Shown here one piece after another: positions 9,060 to 18,156 of a stretch of DNA of 44,845 nt (positions are counted from its first letter, which is position 1; every line of letters starts with the position of its first letter). This stretch comes from Anaerocolumna sp. Its GTDB lineage: Bacteria > Bacillota > Clostridia > Lachnospirales > Lachnospiraceae. The position numbers and the translations under genes were made by a program. A model generated the notes under the pieces. That model made no database searches. It saw only the letters and a program-made list of their open reading frames with translations, and had not been told where the DNA came from. Location of the stretch: positions 1 through 44,845 of the forward strand of contig JARBTX010000027.1 of assembly GCA_029239975.1 (NCBI GenBank), written 5' to 3'.

Positions 9060-10324
9060 AATGTTACCCTCCTTGATCTACATGTGAAGAAGGCAGGTTT
9101 TCGGAAGACTTTAAATTCACTTAAGGATTTAATCATTAATCTTGATGCAGTTACACCAGCAACAAAGTTAAAGAAGATACCAGTCAATAGTGTATAAGCA
9201 AAAGATAATAACGTACCTGAACCAAAAATCATTAAGATAATACCAACGATTAATACGGTGATATTACCATCGAATACGGAAGAAAATGCATCTTTAAATC
9301 CAGATGAGATAGCGGAACGAACGCTTTTTCCTGATTTGATTTCTTCACTAATACGCTCTGAAATAATAACGTTTGCATCAACACCCATACCAATGGATAA
9401 GATAATACCAGCGATACCTTGTAAAGTAAGAGTCATTTGTGGTATTGATAATGCAAGCATCTGTCCAGATATTTGAATTAATAATGAGATACATGCAACA
9501 AATCCTGGTAAGCGGTAATAAGCAATCAATAAAACACTAATAATACAAAATGCGATTATACCTGCTAGAACCATTATATCAAGGGATCCAGAACCTAATG
9601 TAGGACTGATTGTGGAATGATTTCTAGTTTCCATTGAGAATGGAAGTGAACCAGAGTTAATTTTATCTGAAATGTCTTTTGCATTATCATAGTTATCCAT
9701 ACCACTAATTTGAGCTTTTCCACTAGGAATGTGTTCATTAACCTTGGCAGATTGAATTAATGTATCATCCATATAGATATTGATTACTTTGCCAATCATT
9801 TTTTTAGTAGCATCACTAAATAATTTAGTACCTTCTGCATCAAATGTTAAACTAACAACATATTGACTTGTATTTCTATCTAATGCAGGTGAACTTTCGC
9901 TAACATGAGAACCATCAAGTATAATGTTACCTTCTGCATCTCTAAAAGTTAACTGAGCAGTTTCTCCAAGTTCTGACATTGCTTCTTCTGGATTAAAGTT
10001 AGTCTCTCCAGTTTTCCATGGGAAACGAACGATAATATATCCATTTTTCTTGTCAATTGTTACATCACGGTCTAATATGTTTTTTTGATCCAAACGGGTT
10101 TCGATGATAGAACGTGCGGATTCTAATTCAGATTCTGTTGGTAAACGATCTAGACCAACTGGTTGGAATGCTGCATCAACACCACCACGTATATCAATAC
10201 CATAACGCATGTCTGGAGCACCAAAGATTACAAAATCTCCAGCAGAAATTCCAAATATTGCGGTATATGACATAAGTAACGCAATAATTAAAATTATAAA
10301 AAATACAGGTTTTTTGCTTTTCAT
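9056..10324 (-). CDS. secD: Protein translocase subunit SecD
   Basis: 422 residues, partner of SecF. After one N-terminal helix the sequence gives RYGIDIRGGVDAAF (the SecD G-G motif), a large periplasm-side region of about 200 residues, then five helices with GMGVDANVIISERISEEI, the counterpart of the family's GMAVDANVLI motif carrying the proton-path Asp. Length is typical of clostridial SecD, shorter than the enterobacterial form. It is followed with a 4-base overlap by secF. Confidence 0.96.
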   Translation of the reverse strand: MKSKKPVFFIILIIALLMSYTAIFGISAGDFVIFGAPDMRYGIDIRGGVDAAFQPVGLDRLPTESELESARSIIETRLDQKNILDRDVTIDKKNGYIIVRFPWKTGETNFNPEEAMSELGETAQLTFRDAEGNIILDGSHVSESSPALDRNTSQYVVSLTFDAEGTKLFSDATKKMIGKVINIYMDDTLIQSAKVNEHIPSGKAQISGMDNYDNAKDISDKINSGSLPFSMETRNHSTISPTLGSGSLDIMVLAGIIAFCIISVLLIAYYRLPGFVACISLLIQISGQMLALSIPQMTLTLQGIAGIILSIGMGVDANVIISERISEEIKSGKSVRSAISSGFKDAFSSVFDGNITVLIVGIILMIFGSGTLLSFAYTLLTGIFFNFVAGVTASRLMIKSLSEFKVFRKPAFFTCRSRRVTL

Positions 10325-10369
10325 TTTTATTTCCTTTCTTATAAGTTAATTTAAAACTAAGAATTATTG

Positions 10370-10774
10370 TTATAAAGGCGGGGCATGTCCACCTAAAGGA
10401 ATTGCATTGGCTAAAGTGCAAAGCCTAGTTTTTTTATTGTATATAATAAATAATAATAAAATCAAATAAACACTACATTTGATCGTAGGGATTATAATAT
10501 CGTTAAAAAGAAGCCGTCCGGGATATTGGAAGTGACGATTTAAGGTTTTAATAAATAATACCGTTATAGTTTCTTCTTCTGGAAGGATTACAGATGTAAA
10601 GTGAATCCATAAATAGCGGAAAGGTTCCGGCATATTTAATAATGAATCAGATACATAAGTAGTAGATGACTTAGAATTTAAGGAATCAAAATAAACGTAA
10701 GTTCGATAAGGCATAAAAGTACATAGAATTATGATTATAATACAAACTATTAATTTTTTACTATTTCTATGCAT
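10370..10774 (-). CDS. Small hypothetical membrane protein upstream of secD
   Basis: 134 residues with a basic N-terminus and a clear first membrane helix (LIVCIIIIILCTFMPY, about residues 8-23), a ~70-residue hydrophilic region, and a second helix near residues 97-112 (CSVYLILLLFIIYN). No recognised domain. The ribosome site is weak (GGGGTGAGAGTAGG before the ATG). It ends 45 bp before secD in the same direction, so it may be cotranscribed, but nothing in it suggests a translocation role. Confidence 0.6.
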   Translation of the reverse strand: MHRNSKKLIVCIIIIILCTFMPYRTYVYFDSLNSKSSTTYVSDSLLNMPEPFRYLWIHFTSVILPEEETITVLFIKTLNRHFQYPGRLLFNDIIIPTIKCSVYLILLLFIIYNKKTRLCTLANAIPLGGHAPPL

Positions 10775-11050
10775 AGCCTACTCTCACCCCAATCTATTTT
10801 TGTACAAATAATAAAGTACCACATTTTTTATGTTTTGCATATATGCATAGTCACGAAAATTAAAATTTTTATTATATAATTGATATATTTTTTATTAAAT
10901 TTAGTGAATATAGCTATTTTTTACGTTACATTTGAAGTTTGGCTTGTATCAATGACAAATATTTTAAATAATGGTATAATCAATTGTATGATATTCAATG
11001 AATACTATAGTTACACAATATATTAGTTTTAAGAAAACAAGGGGAATATT
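10775..11050. other. Divergent intergenic region
   Basis: 276 bp, strongly AT-rich, between the small membrane protein gene and the response regulator. It contains the response-regulator promoter (10952-10980) and a perfect 12-bp palindrome TGCATATATGCA at 10836-10847 that could be an operator. No gene is seen. Confidence 0.4.
10952..10980 (+). promoter_or_regulatory. Sigma-A-like promoter of the two-component/ABC cluster
   Basis: ATGACA at 10952-10957 (5/6 to consensus), 17-bp spacer, TATAAT at 10975-10980, pointing at the response regulator start 70 bases further on. Confidence 0.65.
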
Positions 11051-11740
11051 ATGAAGGAAAAGATATTGGTCGTTGAAGATGATGTCGATATTAATTGCAT
11101 ATTGAAACGTTATTTAGATCTAGAGGGTTATCAAGTGATTAGTGCTTATTCTGGAACAGAAGCGAAGTTACAATTAAGTATAGATACATTTGATTTAATT
11201 TTATTGGATTTAATGTTACCTGGTATGACAGGGGAAGAGTTGATTGACGAGATTAGGAAAAACAGTGAAACCCCTATTTTAATTCTATCGGCTAAGAACT
11301 CACTAGAAGATAAAGTGAATGCTCTAAAAAATGGTGCTGATGACTACATTACAAAACCTTTTGAGCGGGATGAAGTAATTGCAAGAGTAGAAGCTTTACT
11401 AAGGAGAAGTAAATTATACCAAGATAAAAAACTAGAAAGTGATTGCTATTCTTTTAAGAATTTAATATTAAATCCAACATCCCGTAACGTTATAGTAAAT
11501 GGGAATGTAATCTCACTTACTGCATCTGAATTTGATATCTTATTTTTTTTATTAAAACATCCAAATCAAGTATATACAAAAGATCAATTGTTTCATCAAA
11601 TATGGAAAACAGATTATTTAGGAGAAGATAATACCATTAATGTTCATATCAGTAATATTAGAAAAAAAATTAAAGAATATGATGATGCTTCTTATATAAA
11701 GACAGTGTGGGGAATTGGTTTTAAATTAGAAAACGACTAA
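11051..11740 (+). CDS. OmpR-family response regulator
   Basis: 229 residues. The receiver domain (1-120) has the acidic pair DD at 10-11, the phosphate-accepting Asp53 in LILLDLMLPG, and Lys in ITKPFERDE. The C-terminal winged helix (about 130-229) carries LTASEFDILFFLLKHPNQVYTKDQL and the NTINVHISNIRKKI recognition-helix region. Ribosome site AAGGGG. It should pair with the kinase at 13599 and regulate the ABC exporter between them, the usual plan of peptide-antibiotic resistance loci in Firmicutes. Confidence 0.93.
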   Translation: MKEKILVVEDDVDINCILKRYLDLEGYQVISAYSGTEAKLQLSIDTFDLILLDLMLPGMTGEELIDEIRKNSETPILILSAKNSLEDKVNALKNGADDYITKPFERDEVIARVEALLRRSKLYQDKKLESDCYSFKNLILNPTSRNVIVNGNVISLTASEFDILFFLLKHPNQVYTKDQLFHQIWKTDYLGEDNTINVHISNIRKKIKEYDDASYIKTVWGIGFKLEND

Positions 11741-11747
11741 TCTTTAT

Positions 11748-11765
11748 ACTTTCTTTAAACTTTCT
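11748..11765 (+). promoter_or_regulatory. Direct repeats, candidate response-regulator site
   Basis: ACTTTCT occurs at 11748-11754 and again at 11759-11765, an 11-bp period that puts both copies on one helix face as OmpR-family regulators require. It lies just upstream of a weak promoter region (TATCAT near 11791) before the ABC genes. Function is inferred. Confidence 0.4.
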
Positions 11766-11852
11766 AAAGTACTTATTTAAACAATATTGTTATCATAGTA
11801 TCAAAGGGTTATAGCAAATGGTAGCATTTAACCCATATGAAAGGAGAGTAAG

Positions 11853-12776
11853 ATGAAAGATATTATATTAACAACGAAAAATCTTACAAAAAAGTATAAC
11901 AATGTTGTTGCCTTAGATAATATAAACATGCAAATTAAGCAAGGAGAGATTTATGGACTTGTAGGTAAAAATGGAGCTGGTAAAACAACACTTTTAAGAA
12001 TTTTAACGGGACAAACAGAACCGTCACAAGGAGAACTTTCCTTATTTCATTCTACTTCTAAAGAAGCAATTAATAGGAAAAGAAAAAGAATTGGTGCAAT
12101 TATTGAAACTCCAAGTTTTTATCCATATCTATCAGCTTATAATAATCTTGAATATTATAGGATACAACGCGGAATACCAGGTAAAAACTGTGTTAAACAA
12201 GCTTTAGAAGAAGTAGGTTTATCGGATGTAGGCAATAAAAAATATAAAAGTTTTTCTCTTGGTATGAAACAAAGACTTGGGCTTGCTTTGGCGCTTATGA
12301 ATAAACCAGAATTGCTTTTATTAGATGAACCAATCAATGGTCTTGATCCATTTGGAATTGTAGAAATACGTAATTTGTTATTAAAATTAAATCAAGAAAA
12401 GAATATTACAATATTAATATCAAGTCATATTTTATCAGAGTTATCTAATTTAGTTACGAATTATGGATTTATTAATAATGGTAAGTTAATGAAGCAGTTA
12501 TCACATGACGATTTATTAAAAGAATGCAATAAGTATTTAGAACTTAAAGTTGAACAGGTTGAAAAAATGACTGCATTATTAGAAACAGAACTTAATTGCA
12601 CCTCCTATAAAGTAACTCCAGACAAATCAATACAAATTTATGATTACTTAGATAGACCAGCAATCATTAGTGAATTAGCAGTAAAACGCGGTATTGGTTT
12701 AAATTCAATTAATGTAAAAGAATTAAATCTAGAGAATTATTTTATTCAGTTAGTAGGAGGAGAAGGCAATGTATAG
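11853..12776 (+). CDS. ABC transporter ATPase, bacitracin/lantibiotic-export type
   Basis: 307 residues. Walker A is GLVGKNGAGKTTLLR, the signature is the degenerate FSLGMKQRLGLA (typical of BcrA/NatA-like ATPases), and Walker B is LLLLDEPINGLDP. About 85 residues after the ATPase core form the C-terminal extension seen in BcrA-like proteins. AAGGAGAG precedes the ATG. The frame overlaps the permease start by 8 bases. With the permease it probably exports or expels a membrane-active peptide. Confidence 0.9.
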   Translation: MKDIILTTKNLTKKYNNVVALDNINMQIKQGEIYGLVGKNGAGKTTLLRILTGQTEPSQGELSLFHSTSKEAINRKRKRIGAIIETPSFYPYLSAYNNLEYYRIQRGIPGKNCVKQALEEVGLSDVGNKKYKSFSLGMKQRLGLALALMNKPELLLLDEPINGLDPFGIVEIRNLLLKLNQEKNITILISSHILSELSNLVTNYGFINNGKLMKQLSHDDLLKECNKYLELKVEQVEKMTALLETELNCTSYKVTPDKSIQIYDYLDRPAIISELAVKRGIGLNSINVKELNLENYFIQLVGGEGNV

Positions 12777-13548
12777 TTATGTGAAAAGTGAAATTTACCG
12801 TATTATAAGGTACCGAGCAACTTACCTTTTTATCGTTATTTGTTCTTTGTTATTACTTAGTTCTAATATAGTGTTAGCTGCAGTGAAACATGCTGATAAA
12901 TCCTTCCCTTGGGCAACTACTTATTTTTCATTCTCAAATGTATATTCTAATATGGCCATGGTTTATGTCTTATGTATTATGGTTGCTATTATGATTTTTG
13001 GGAATGAACATAGTAATCATACGTTAAAAAATTCAGTTTCCTATGGAATTTCAAGGGGGACATTATTCTTTGGCAAATATATAATTGAGATATTGTATTC
13101 CGTTTTTGCATTTGTAATAATTATAGGTGTTCATGTAATTAGCGGATATTTATTACTTGAAAATTCAGGAATTGATGACTTTAATACGCTTATTCGTACC
13201 TGTATTGCTAGTTTCCCATTATTAATGGTTGGGTTAGCTGTAACTAACTGCTTTGCTTTTATCAATGATGGTTCTAATGGTGCGATTTCAGCTGCTTGTG
13301 GTATTATGATTGTATTACCGTTAATTACTAATTTATTGGGAATGAAATTTGATGTGTTTGCTGAGTTTGGTAAAGTTTTACCATGGAATATATTAAATTC
13401 TATTGAGTTTGATCCTGTAAAAGATACACTTCGAATGTATTGGGATACCAGTGCAGGTTTAAGAAATTGTTATATTATTGGGTTAATACAAATTTTAATT
13501 TTTTCAATAGTAGGATTTGTAATATTTAATAAGAAAGAAATTAAATAA
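12769..13548 (+). CDS. ABC-2 type permease subunit
   Basis: 259 residues with six predicted membrane helices, first at YLFIVICSLLLLSSNIVLAA, then the stretch NEHSNHTLKNSVSYGISRGTLFFGKY, the cytoplasmic loop conserved in BcrB/NatB-like permeases. A strong AGGAGGAGAAGGCA site inside the end of the ATPase gene drives it, so the two subunits are coupled. Substrate unknown. Confidence 0.88.
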   Translation: MYSYVKSEIYRIIRYRATYLFIVICSLLLLSSNIVLAAVKHADKSFPWATTYFSFSNVYSNMAMVYVLCIMVAIMIFGNEHSNHTLKNSVSYGISRGTLFFGKYIIEILYSVFAFVIIIGVHVISGYLLLENSGIDDFNTLIRTCIASFPLLMVGLAVTNCFAFINDGSNGAISAACGIMIVLPLITNLLGMKFDVFAEFGKVLPWNILNSIEFDPVKDTLRMYWDTSAGLRNCYIIGLIQILIFSIVGFVIFNKKEIK

Positions 13549-13598
13549 TAGATATAGTGTGAAATATAGAATGGTTTAAAAGAAGAGGTGCAGTAGGT

Positions 13599-14513
13599 AT
13601 GATTTATATTATAATAGTTCTATTAATTTTAAATATTGTATTTATTACACGTTTCTATCTTTTAAATCGCGTGATTCATGATGCTACAAAGCAAATTGAA
13701 GAAATTGAGCTTCATCCGGAAAGAAATAGGCAAATTAAAGCATTAGCAACCAACAAAAAGATGGAGAAACTTCTAAAGAATATCAATGACATCTATGGAG
13801 CTAGGCAACAAGAACGCATTATCTATCAAAGGCGCGAAACTCAGATTAGAAGAGAAATTGAAAACATTTCTCATGACCTTCGTACACCACTTACGTCTAT
13901 AATTGGTTACGTAGAATTAATTCAAGATCCAAATACACTGGACAAAGAAAAGGAAGAATACACTCAAATCATTAAGAAAAGGGCAAAGATTCTTCAAGGA
14001 TTTATACAGGATTTTTATGAATTATCAAGAATTGAAGGTGAAAGTTATCCAATCCTTTTGGATTCAATCAATGTGCAAAGCACATTAAGTGAAGCTGTTG
14101 TTGCATATTATCACGACTTTGAAAAAAAGCAGATTCAAGTAGAAATTGATTTTGAAGAAAATGATGCTACTATCATAGCTGATAAAATTCATTTCAATCG
14201 TGTAATAAATAATTTAATACAAAATGCTTTAAAATATGCCAATACCAAATTTTCTATAAAGCAGTTCACAAATACCAAAGAATGCAGGATACAATTTATC
14301 AATGATAACAGCAAAATCAAAGAAGAGGAAATCAAATATATCTTTGATCGCTTTTATAGTGGAGATTCATCAAGAAATAATCAAAGCGCAGGTTTAGGAC
14401 TTACAATATCCAAATTATTAGTGGAAAAGATGAAAGGAAAAATTGGAGCTTGCATTGATGGAGATTGCTTTATCATTGAGCTTAATTGGCCGATTATCAC
14501 CCGTTCTTACTAA
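13599..14513 (+). CDS. Sensor histidine kinase with minimal sensor part
   Basis: 304 residues. A single hydrophobic segment (residues 1-22) is followed directly by cytoplasmic coiled-coil-like sequence; there is no extracellular loop. His92 in ENISHDLRTPLTSIIGY is the phosphorylated residue, NNLIQNALKYA is the N box and GLGLTISKLL the G box of the ATPase domain. Kinases without a sensor domain next to ABC exporters commonly rely on the transporter for sensing. It lies 50 bp after the permease. Its last 17 bases overlap the convergent AraC gene. Confidence 0.92.
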   Translation: MIYIIIVLLILNIVFITRFYLLNRVIHDATKQIEEIELHPERNRQIKALATNKKMEKLLKNINDIYGARQQERIIYQRRETQIRREIENISHDLRTPLTSIIGYVELIQDPNTLDKEKEEYTQIIKKRAKILQGFIQDFYELSRIEGESYPILLDSINVQSTLSEAVVAYYHDFEKKQIQVEIDFEENDATIIADKIHFNRVINNLIQNALKYANTKFSIKQFTNTKECRIQFINDNSKIKEEEIKYIFDRFYSGDSSRNNQSAGLGLTISKLLVEKMKGKIGACIDGDCFIIELNWPIITRSY

Positions 14514-15333
14514 AGTTTCTAGGAGATAATCCAGTTATTTTTTTAAAGGTACGTATAAAATTAGAATAGTCATTAAAGCCTGCCATATGGCAGGCTTCTG
14601 TTACGCTTAAGCCATCTAATAAGAGTTGTTTCGCTAGGGCAATCCGTTTCACTAAGATATATTGATATAGCGTACTACCAGTATCTTGTTTAAAAATATG
14701 GCTAAGATAGTATTTATCAATATTTAAATCTTTCGATATGGTATCTAAAGATAAGTCATCCGTTAAATGAGCTTCGATGTAATTAAGGGTTGGACCAATT
14801 TTAGGGGATACGATACTTGTATTTGTCTGCTCATTCTTAGAATAAATCTCATTAATCTTAACCAAGATCTGAATTAAATAAGATAAAGGAAGCAAATCGC
14901 TGCCAAATTCATTGCTTTTTAATGTTTCAATGAGATCTGTTGATGCTGTTAGTAAATAGTTGACATCAGATTTATTTAATAGAGTTATGTTTTTACATCC
15001 TTTTTCCCGATTCTCAAAGCAGGATAGAAGGTTTGTTTTTTCTGTACATAATTTTCGTACCAGTTGTGGTTTAAAATGTATCGTTATTCTTTCGTATAAA
15101 GTATCCGTAAGATTGACTGCTTTATGTATTTCATGACTGTTAAAAATTAGTAGATCTCCCTTTTGTAATTTGTAGCAAGACTGCTCAACAAAATAGTTTA
15201 CATTCCCTTTTAAAAATAGGTAGATTTCATAACTATTGTGTAGATGGAATTCATTATTCATGGCTTTATCTGTATAGGCATGAGTAGCAGATATATTTTC
15301 TGTAAAATGATCATAACGATAATTTGGTTTCAT
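14497..15333 (-). CDS. AraC-family transcriptional regulator
   Basis: 278 residues: an N-terminal cupin (NEFHLHNSYEIYLFLKGNVNYFVEQ and KGDLLIFNSHEIHKAV) and a C-terminal AraC DNA-binding domain (LSLDTISKDLNIDKYYLSHIFK, then TEACHMAGFNDYSNFIRTFKKITGLSPRNF). The start follows TAGGAGATATCC. It diverges from the oxidoreductase gene at 15645, so it likely controls the sugar-modifying genes 15645-20016. It converges on and overlaps the histidine-kinase gene by 17 bases. Confidence 0.9.
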   Translation of the reverse strand: MKPNYRYDHFTENISATHAYTDKAMNNEFHLHNSYEIYLFLKGNVNYFVEQSCYKLQKGDLLIFNSHEIHKAVNLTDTLYERITIHFKPQLVRKLCTEKTNLLSCFENREKGCKNITLLNKSDVNYLLTASTDLIETLKSNEFGSDLLPLSYLIQILVKINEIYSKNEQTNTSIVSPKIGPTLNYIEAHLTDDLSLDTISKDLNIDKYYLSHIFKQDTGSTLYQYILVKRIALAKQLLLDGLSVTEACHMAGFNDYSNFIRTFKKITGLSPRNFSKNG

Positions 15334-15644
15334 GGATATCTCCTAGCAATAACTTATTATAAAGTTCCGTTTATAATTTATCTTACTTAATGTTACTTAT
15401 TTATTTAGAAACGAGTAAAAAAAGCCTGTAAGTTTTTAGAAATTGACCTTTTACCCTTGAATTTGTTATAAATATTATCTTATATCATTTGTATAAAAAG
15501 CTCAACGAGAAAAAAGCAATAAATGCAATAAATTAAACAATATACGCAAAGAATATGCAAAAATATAGTTTTATAATGATGATAGTTAAAAAATAAAAAT
15601 ATGGGTAGTCATAAAAAGTCATCAAAATAGTTTGGAGGTAGGTT
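15334..15644. promoter_or_regulatory. Divergent regulatory region with repeated GCAA boxes
   Basis: 311 bp between the AraC gene and its likely target. Two ATAYGCAAA boxes (15542-15550 and 15553-15561) are 11 bp apart, ending just before a TATAAT at 15572-15577 that lacks a good -35. Further upstream GCAATAAAT is repeated head to tail (15516-15524, 15525-15533). Class-II AraC activation, with the regulator replacing the -35 box, would fit this layout. Confidence 0.5.
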
Positions 15645-16802
15645 ATGGAAAAGGTAAAGTTAGGCATTATCGGATATGGGGTTCAAGGTAGTACTTATGC
15701 AAGATTTTTAATAGAAGACAAAATTCCAAATATGGAGTTAGGTGCAATCTGTGATATTGATGAAGAGAAATTGCTAAACGCACAAACAAATCATCCAGGT
15801 ATTCCAGTATTTTCAGATTACATTTCACTATTAGATAGTACAGTGGTGGATGCGGTTGTAATAACGGTACCACATTATCTTCATCCGGTGATTGGAATAG
15901 ATGCATTAAAGCGAGATGTACATGTTATGTGTGAAAAACCAGCAGGGGTTTATACAAAACAAGTAAAGGAATTAATTGAATATTCTAAGATAAAACCAGA
16001 GATTACATTTGCCATAATGTTTAATCAAAGAAGTAATCCATTATACCAAAAAGTCAAAGAGATTATGGATAGTGGTGTAATGGGAGGTTTAAGGAGAACC
16101 AATTGGATTATTACAAGTTGGTGGAGACCACAAAGTTATTATAATCAAGGTTCTTGGAGAGCAACCTGGGGTGGTGAAGGTGGTGGAGTTTTAGTTAATC
16201 AAGCTCCACATCAGCTAGACTTAATCCAGTGGCTTTGCAAAAAACCAGAAAAGGTTTATGCTAACTTAAAATTCGGTTTCGGTAGAGACATTGTTGTAGA
16301 AAACGAAGTGACTGCGTTACTTGATTATGGAAATGGTGCAACAGGGGTATTTATTACTTGTACTCATGATGTTCTTGGAACCGATCGTTTAGAAATATTA
16401 TGTGATAATGGAAAGATTGTAATTGAAGATAGTAGAAGAGCAGTTGTTAAAATTTTAAAAGAATCTGAGAATGTCATGAACGAAAAATATACAATGGGTC
16501 AAGCTGGAAACGGTTTTAGAGATGTTTTTGAAAATGGTTTCTATGACGAAACTGTATATGAATTCCCATCTGTATGGGGTGAACAACATTGTAATACGTT
16601 CATGAATTTTGCAGCACACATATTAAATGGAACACCACTGATAGCAAATGGAGAAGAAGGAATGAATGGAGTTCGATTAGCCAGTGCAATGTTACTTTCT
16701 GGGTGGCTTAAAAAAGAAGTAGATTATAATTTTGATGATGATTTATACATAGAAGAACTAAATAAACGAATTAAAGAAGAAGGAAAATATCCAACGATAT
16801 AA
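15645..16802 (+). CDS. Gfo/Idh/MocA-family NAD(P)-dependent oxidoreductase
   Basis: 385 residues. Rossmann motif GIIGYGVQGSTYA begins at residue 7; the family's EKPAG hinge motif is CEKPAGVYTK, with its lysine in the expected catalytic position, and GGGVLVNQAPHQLDLIQWL supplies the substrate-side His of the C-terminal domain. Members oxidise or reduce a hydroxyl of a sugar, inositol or glycoside in the cytoplasm. Ribosome site TTTGGAGGTAGG. It leads a group of sugar-acting genes and is divergent from an AraC regulator. The substrate cannot be assigned; the W-rich TSWWRPQSYYNQGSWR loop resembles glycoside-oxidising relatives. Confidence 0.9.
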   Translation: MEKVKLGIIGYGVQGSTYARFLIEDKIPNMELGAICDIDEEKLLNAQTNHPGIPVFSDYISLLDSTVVDAVVITVPHYLHPVIGIDALKRDVHVMCEKPAGVYTKQVKELIEYSKIKPEITFAIMFNQRSNPLYQKVKEIMDSGVMGGLRRTNWIITSWWRPQSYYNQGSWRATWGGEGGGVLVNQAPHQLDLIQWLCKKPEKVYANLKFGFGRDIVVENEVTALLDYGNGATGVFITCTHDVLGTDRLEILCDNGKIVIEDSRRAVVKILKESENVMNEKYTMGQAGNGFRDVFENGFYDETVYEFPSVWGEQHCNTFMNFAAHILNGTPLIANGEEGMNGVRLASAMLLSGWLKKEVDYNFDDDLYIEELNKRIKEEGKYPTI

Positions 16803-17097
16803 TATGGATTAGAGTGCCAAAAGTCAATATCCATTTTACGAAGGAATATCATTTTTTTATCTATTCATTTGGTTGCCTTTCCTTCAAGTGTTTTGTATTT
16901 TGTAATAGTTTATAATAAGGTAATTGCGAAACTATATAGTTTATTGAATTGCTTATACAATATATACGAATTTTCTAGCTTCAGTTGCCGTAAGGGGCAA
17001 GATTCAGCTGTAAAATTGTATATATTGTATAATCAATAAGGACATCTTTGGTGTTTCGCAATTGCCTATAGTTTATAATTTTAAAAAGGAGTTTACC
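16803..17097 (+). other. Intergenic region containing palindromic element copy 1
   Basis: The 295-bp gap begins with about 100 bp of ordinary sequence (a weak GAAGGAA/TTCCTTC pairing at about 16839-16885), then holds the mobile palindromic element at 16917-17067 with its flanking direct repeats. The ribosome site of the next gene (AAAAAGGAG) starts just after it. Confidence 0.7.
16917..17067 (+). mobile_element. Palindromic mobile element, copy 1
   Basis: About 151 bp. The ends GGTAATTGCGAAAC (16919-16932) and GTTTCGCAATTGCC (17053-17066) are inverted repeats. An inner stem pairs 16948-16967 with 17018-17037 (19 of 20). The centre TTCTAGCTTCAGTTGCC...GGCAAGATTCAGCT forms a hairpin with an internal bulge. 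The 12-bp direct repeat ATAGTTTATAAT flanks it (16905-16916 and 17068-17079), like a target duplication. It encodes no protein and lies between two co-directional genes, in their sense. Confidence 0.85.
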
Positions 17098-17952
17098 ATG
17101 AGTCAAGTAAAAATCGGAATTCAAGCTATGATGATAAAGAATTCATTTGTTGAAATTGGACCTTATGAGTCTTTAAAAAAAATTTCAGAATTAGGTTATT
17201 CTGTAGCAGAATTATCACAAGTTCCTATGGATCAAAATTCAGTACTGGAGATGAAACGAGCATGTAAAGATTTCAATATGGAAATTGCAGCTATTTCAGG
17301 TAATTTAGAATTTAAAGACCCTACAAAAGAAGCACTTAATACAACTCTTGATAAGTTTATAGGTGATTGTAAATTGCTTAATTGTAACTACATAAGAATT
17401 GGTATGTTACCGTATTCCTGTTTAGCTACGAAAGATACTTTATTAGAGTTTTGCAGGGAAGCTGAAAAAGTTGCAGTTGAATTAGAAAAGCATGAAATCA
17501 AGTTATATTATCATAATCATCATTTTGAAATGCAAAAACTAGACGGCCAAACCATTTTAGAAATCATAGAACAAACAGCTCCACATTTAGGTTTTGAACT
17601 TGATGTTCACTGGTTACAACGTGGTGGTTTAAATCCAATTGATGCTATTACACATTTTAACAGAAAAGTTGATTTGCTACATCTAAAAGACTATCGTATA
17701 AAAAACATTCCAAGAGAAATCTGCGAGCAGTCGGACTACAGGGTATTTAGTGAATATTTTGATCATTGCATAGAGTTTGCAGAGTTTGGAGAAGGAAACT
17801 TAAATATGCAAGGAATCATTGCAGCAGGTATAGACGCTGGATGTAAGTATTTTCTAATAGAACAAGATAACTCATATGATAAAACTCCATATGAGAGCTT
17901 AGAGATTACTATAACGAATTTAAAGAAGATGGGATATAGTAAATTTCTATAA
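17098..17952 (+). CDS. Xylose-isomerase-like TIM-barrel protein (sugar phosphate isomerase/epimerase family)
   Basis: 284 residues. The start at 17098 (MSQVKIGIQ) follows AAAAAGGAGTTTACC; a longer frame to 17062 would begin inside the mobile element and is rejected. The AP-endonuclease-2/xylose-isomerase-like barrel shows candidate metal ligands Glu144 (NHHFE), Asp169 (FELDVHW), His195 (LHLKDY) and Glu229 or Glu232 (EFGEGNLN). Such enzymes isomerise keto sugars or, in newer cases, eliminate the aglycone from 3-keto-glycosides after a Gfo/Idh oxidation. The neighbouring oxidoreductases make the second role worth considering, but it is inference. Confidence 0.85.
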   Translation: MSQVKIGIQAMMIKNSFVEIGPYESLKKISELGYSVAELSQVPMDQNSVLEMKRACKDFNMEIAAISGNLEFKDPTKEALNTTLDKFIGDCKLLNCNYIRIGMLPYSCLATKDTLLEFCREAEKVAVELEKHEIKLYYHNHHFEMQKLDGQTILEIIEQTAPHLGFELDVHWLQRGGLNPIDAITHFNRKVDLLHLKDYRIKNIPREICEQSDYRVFSEYFDHCIEFAEFGEGNLNMQGIIAAGIDAGCKYFLIEQDNSYDKTPYESLEITITNLKKMGYSKFL

Positions 17953-18156
17953 ATGTTAGATAAACATCTTGAGGCTATAAAAATTAGCAAAGAGAACATT
18001 AATTAGATAATAAAAGAGCTACAACCTGAAATAATATTGGTTAAAATTTGAGATAAACAGAAACAATTGATATAACTGCTTGATTTAAATAAAAATACTG
18101 ATAAATATGATTAAATAAAGCTTATATATAATAAATAAGCGGTTAGGAGTAAAGGT

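Noticed and set aside
17062-17097. N-terminal extension of the TIM-barrel protein
   Set aside because: It would begin inside element copy 1; a clear AAAAAGGAG site sets the start at 17098.
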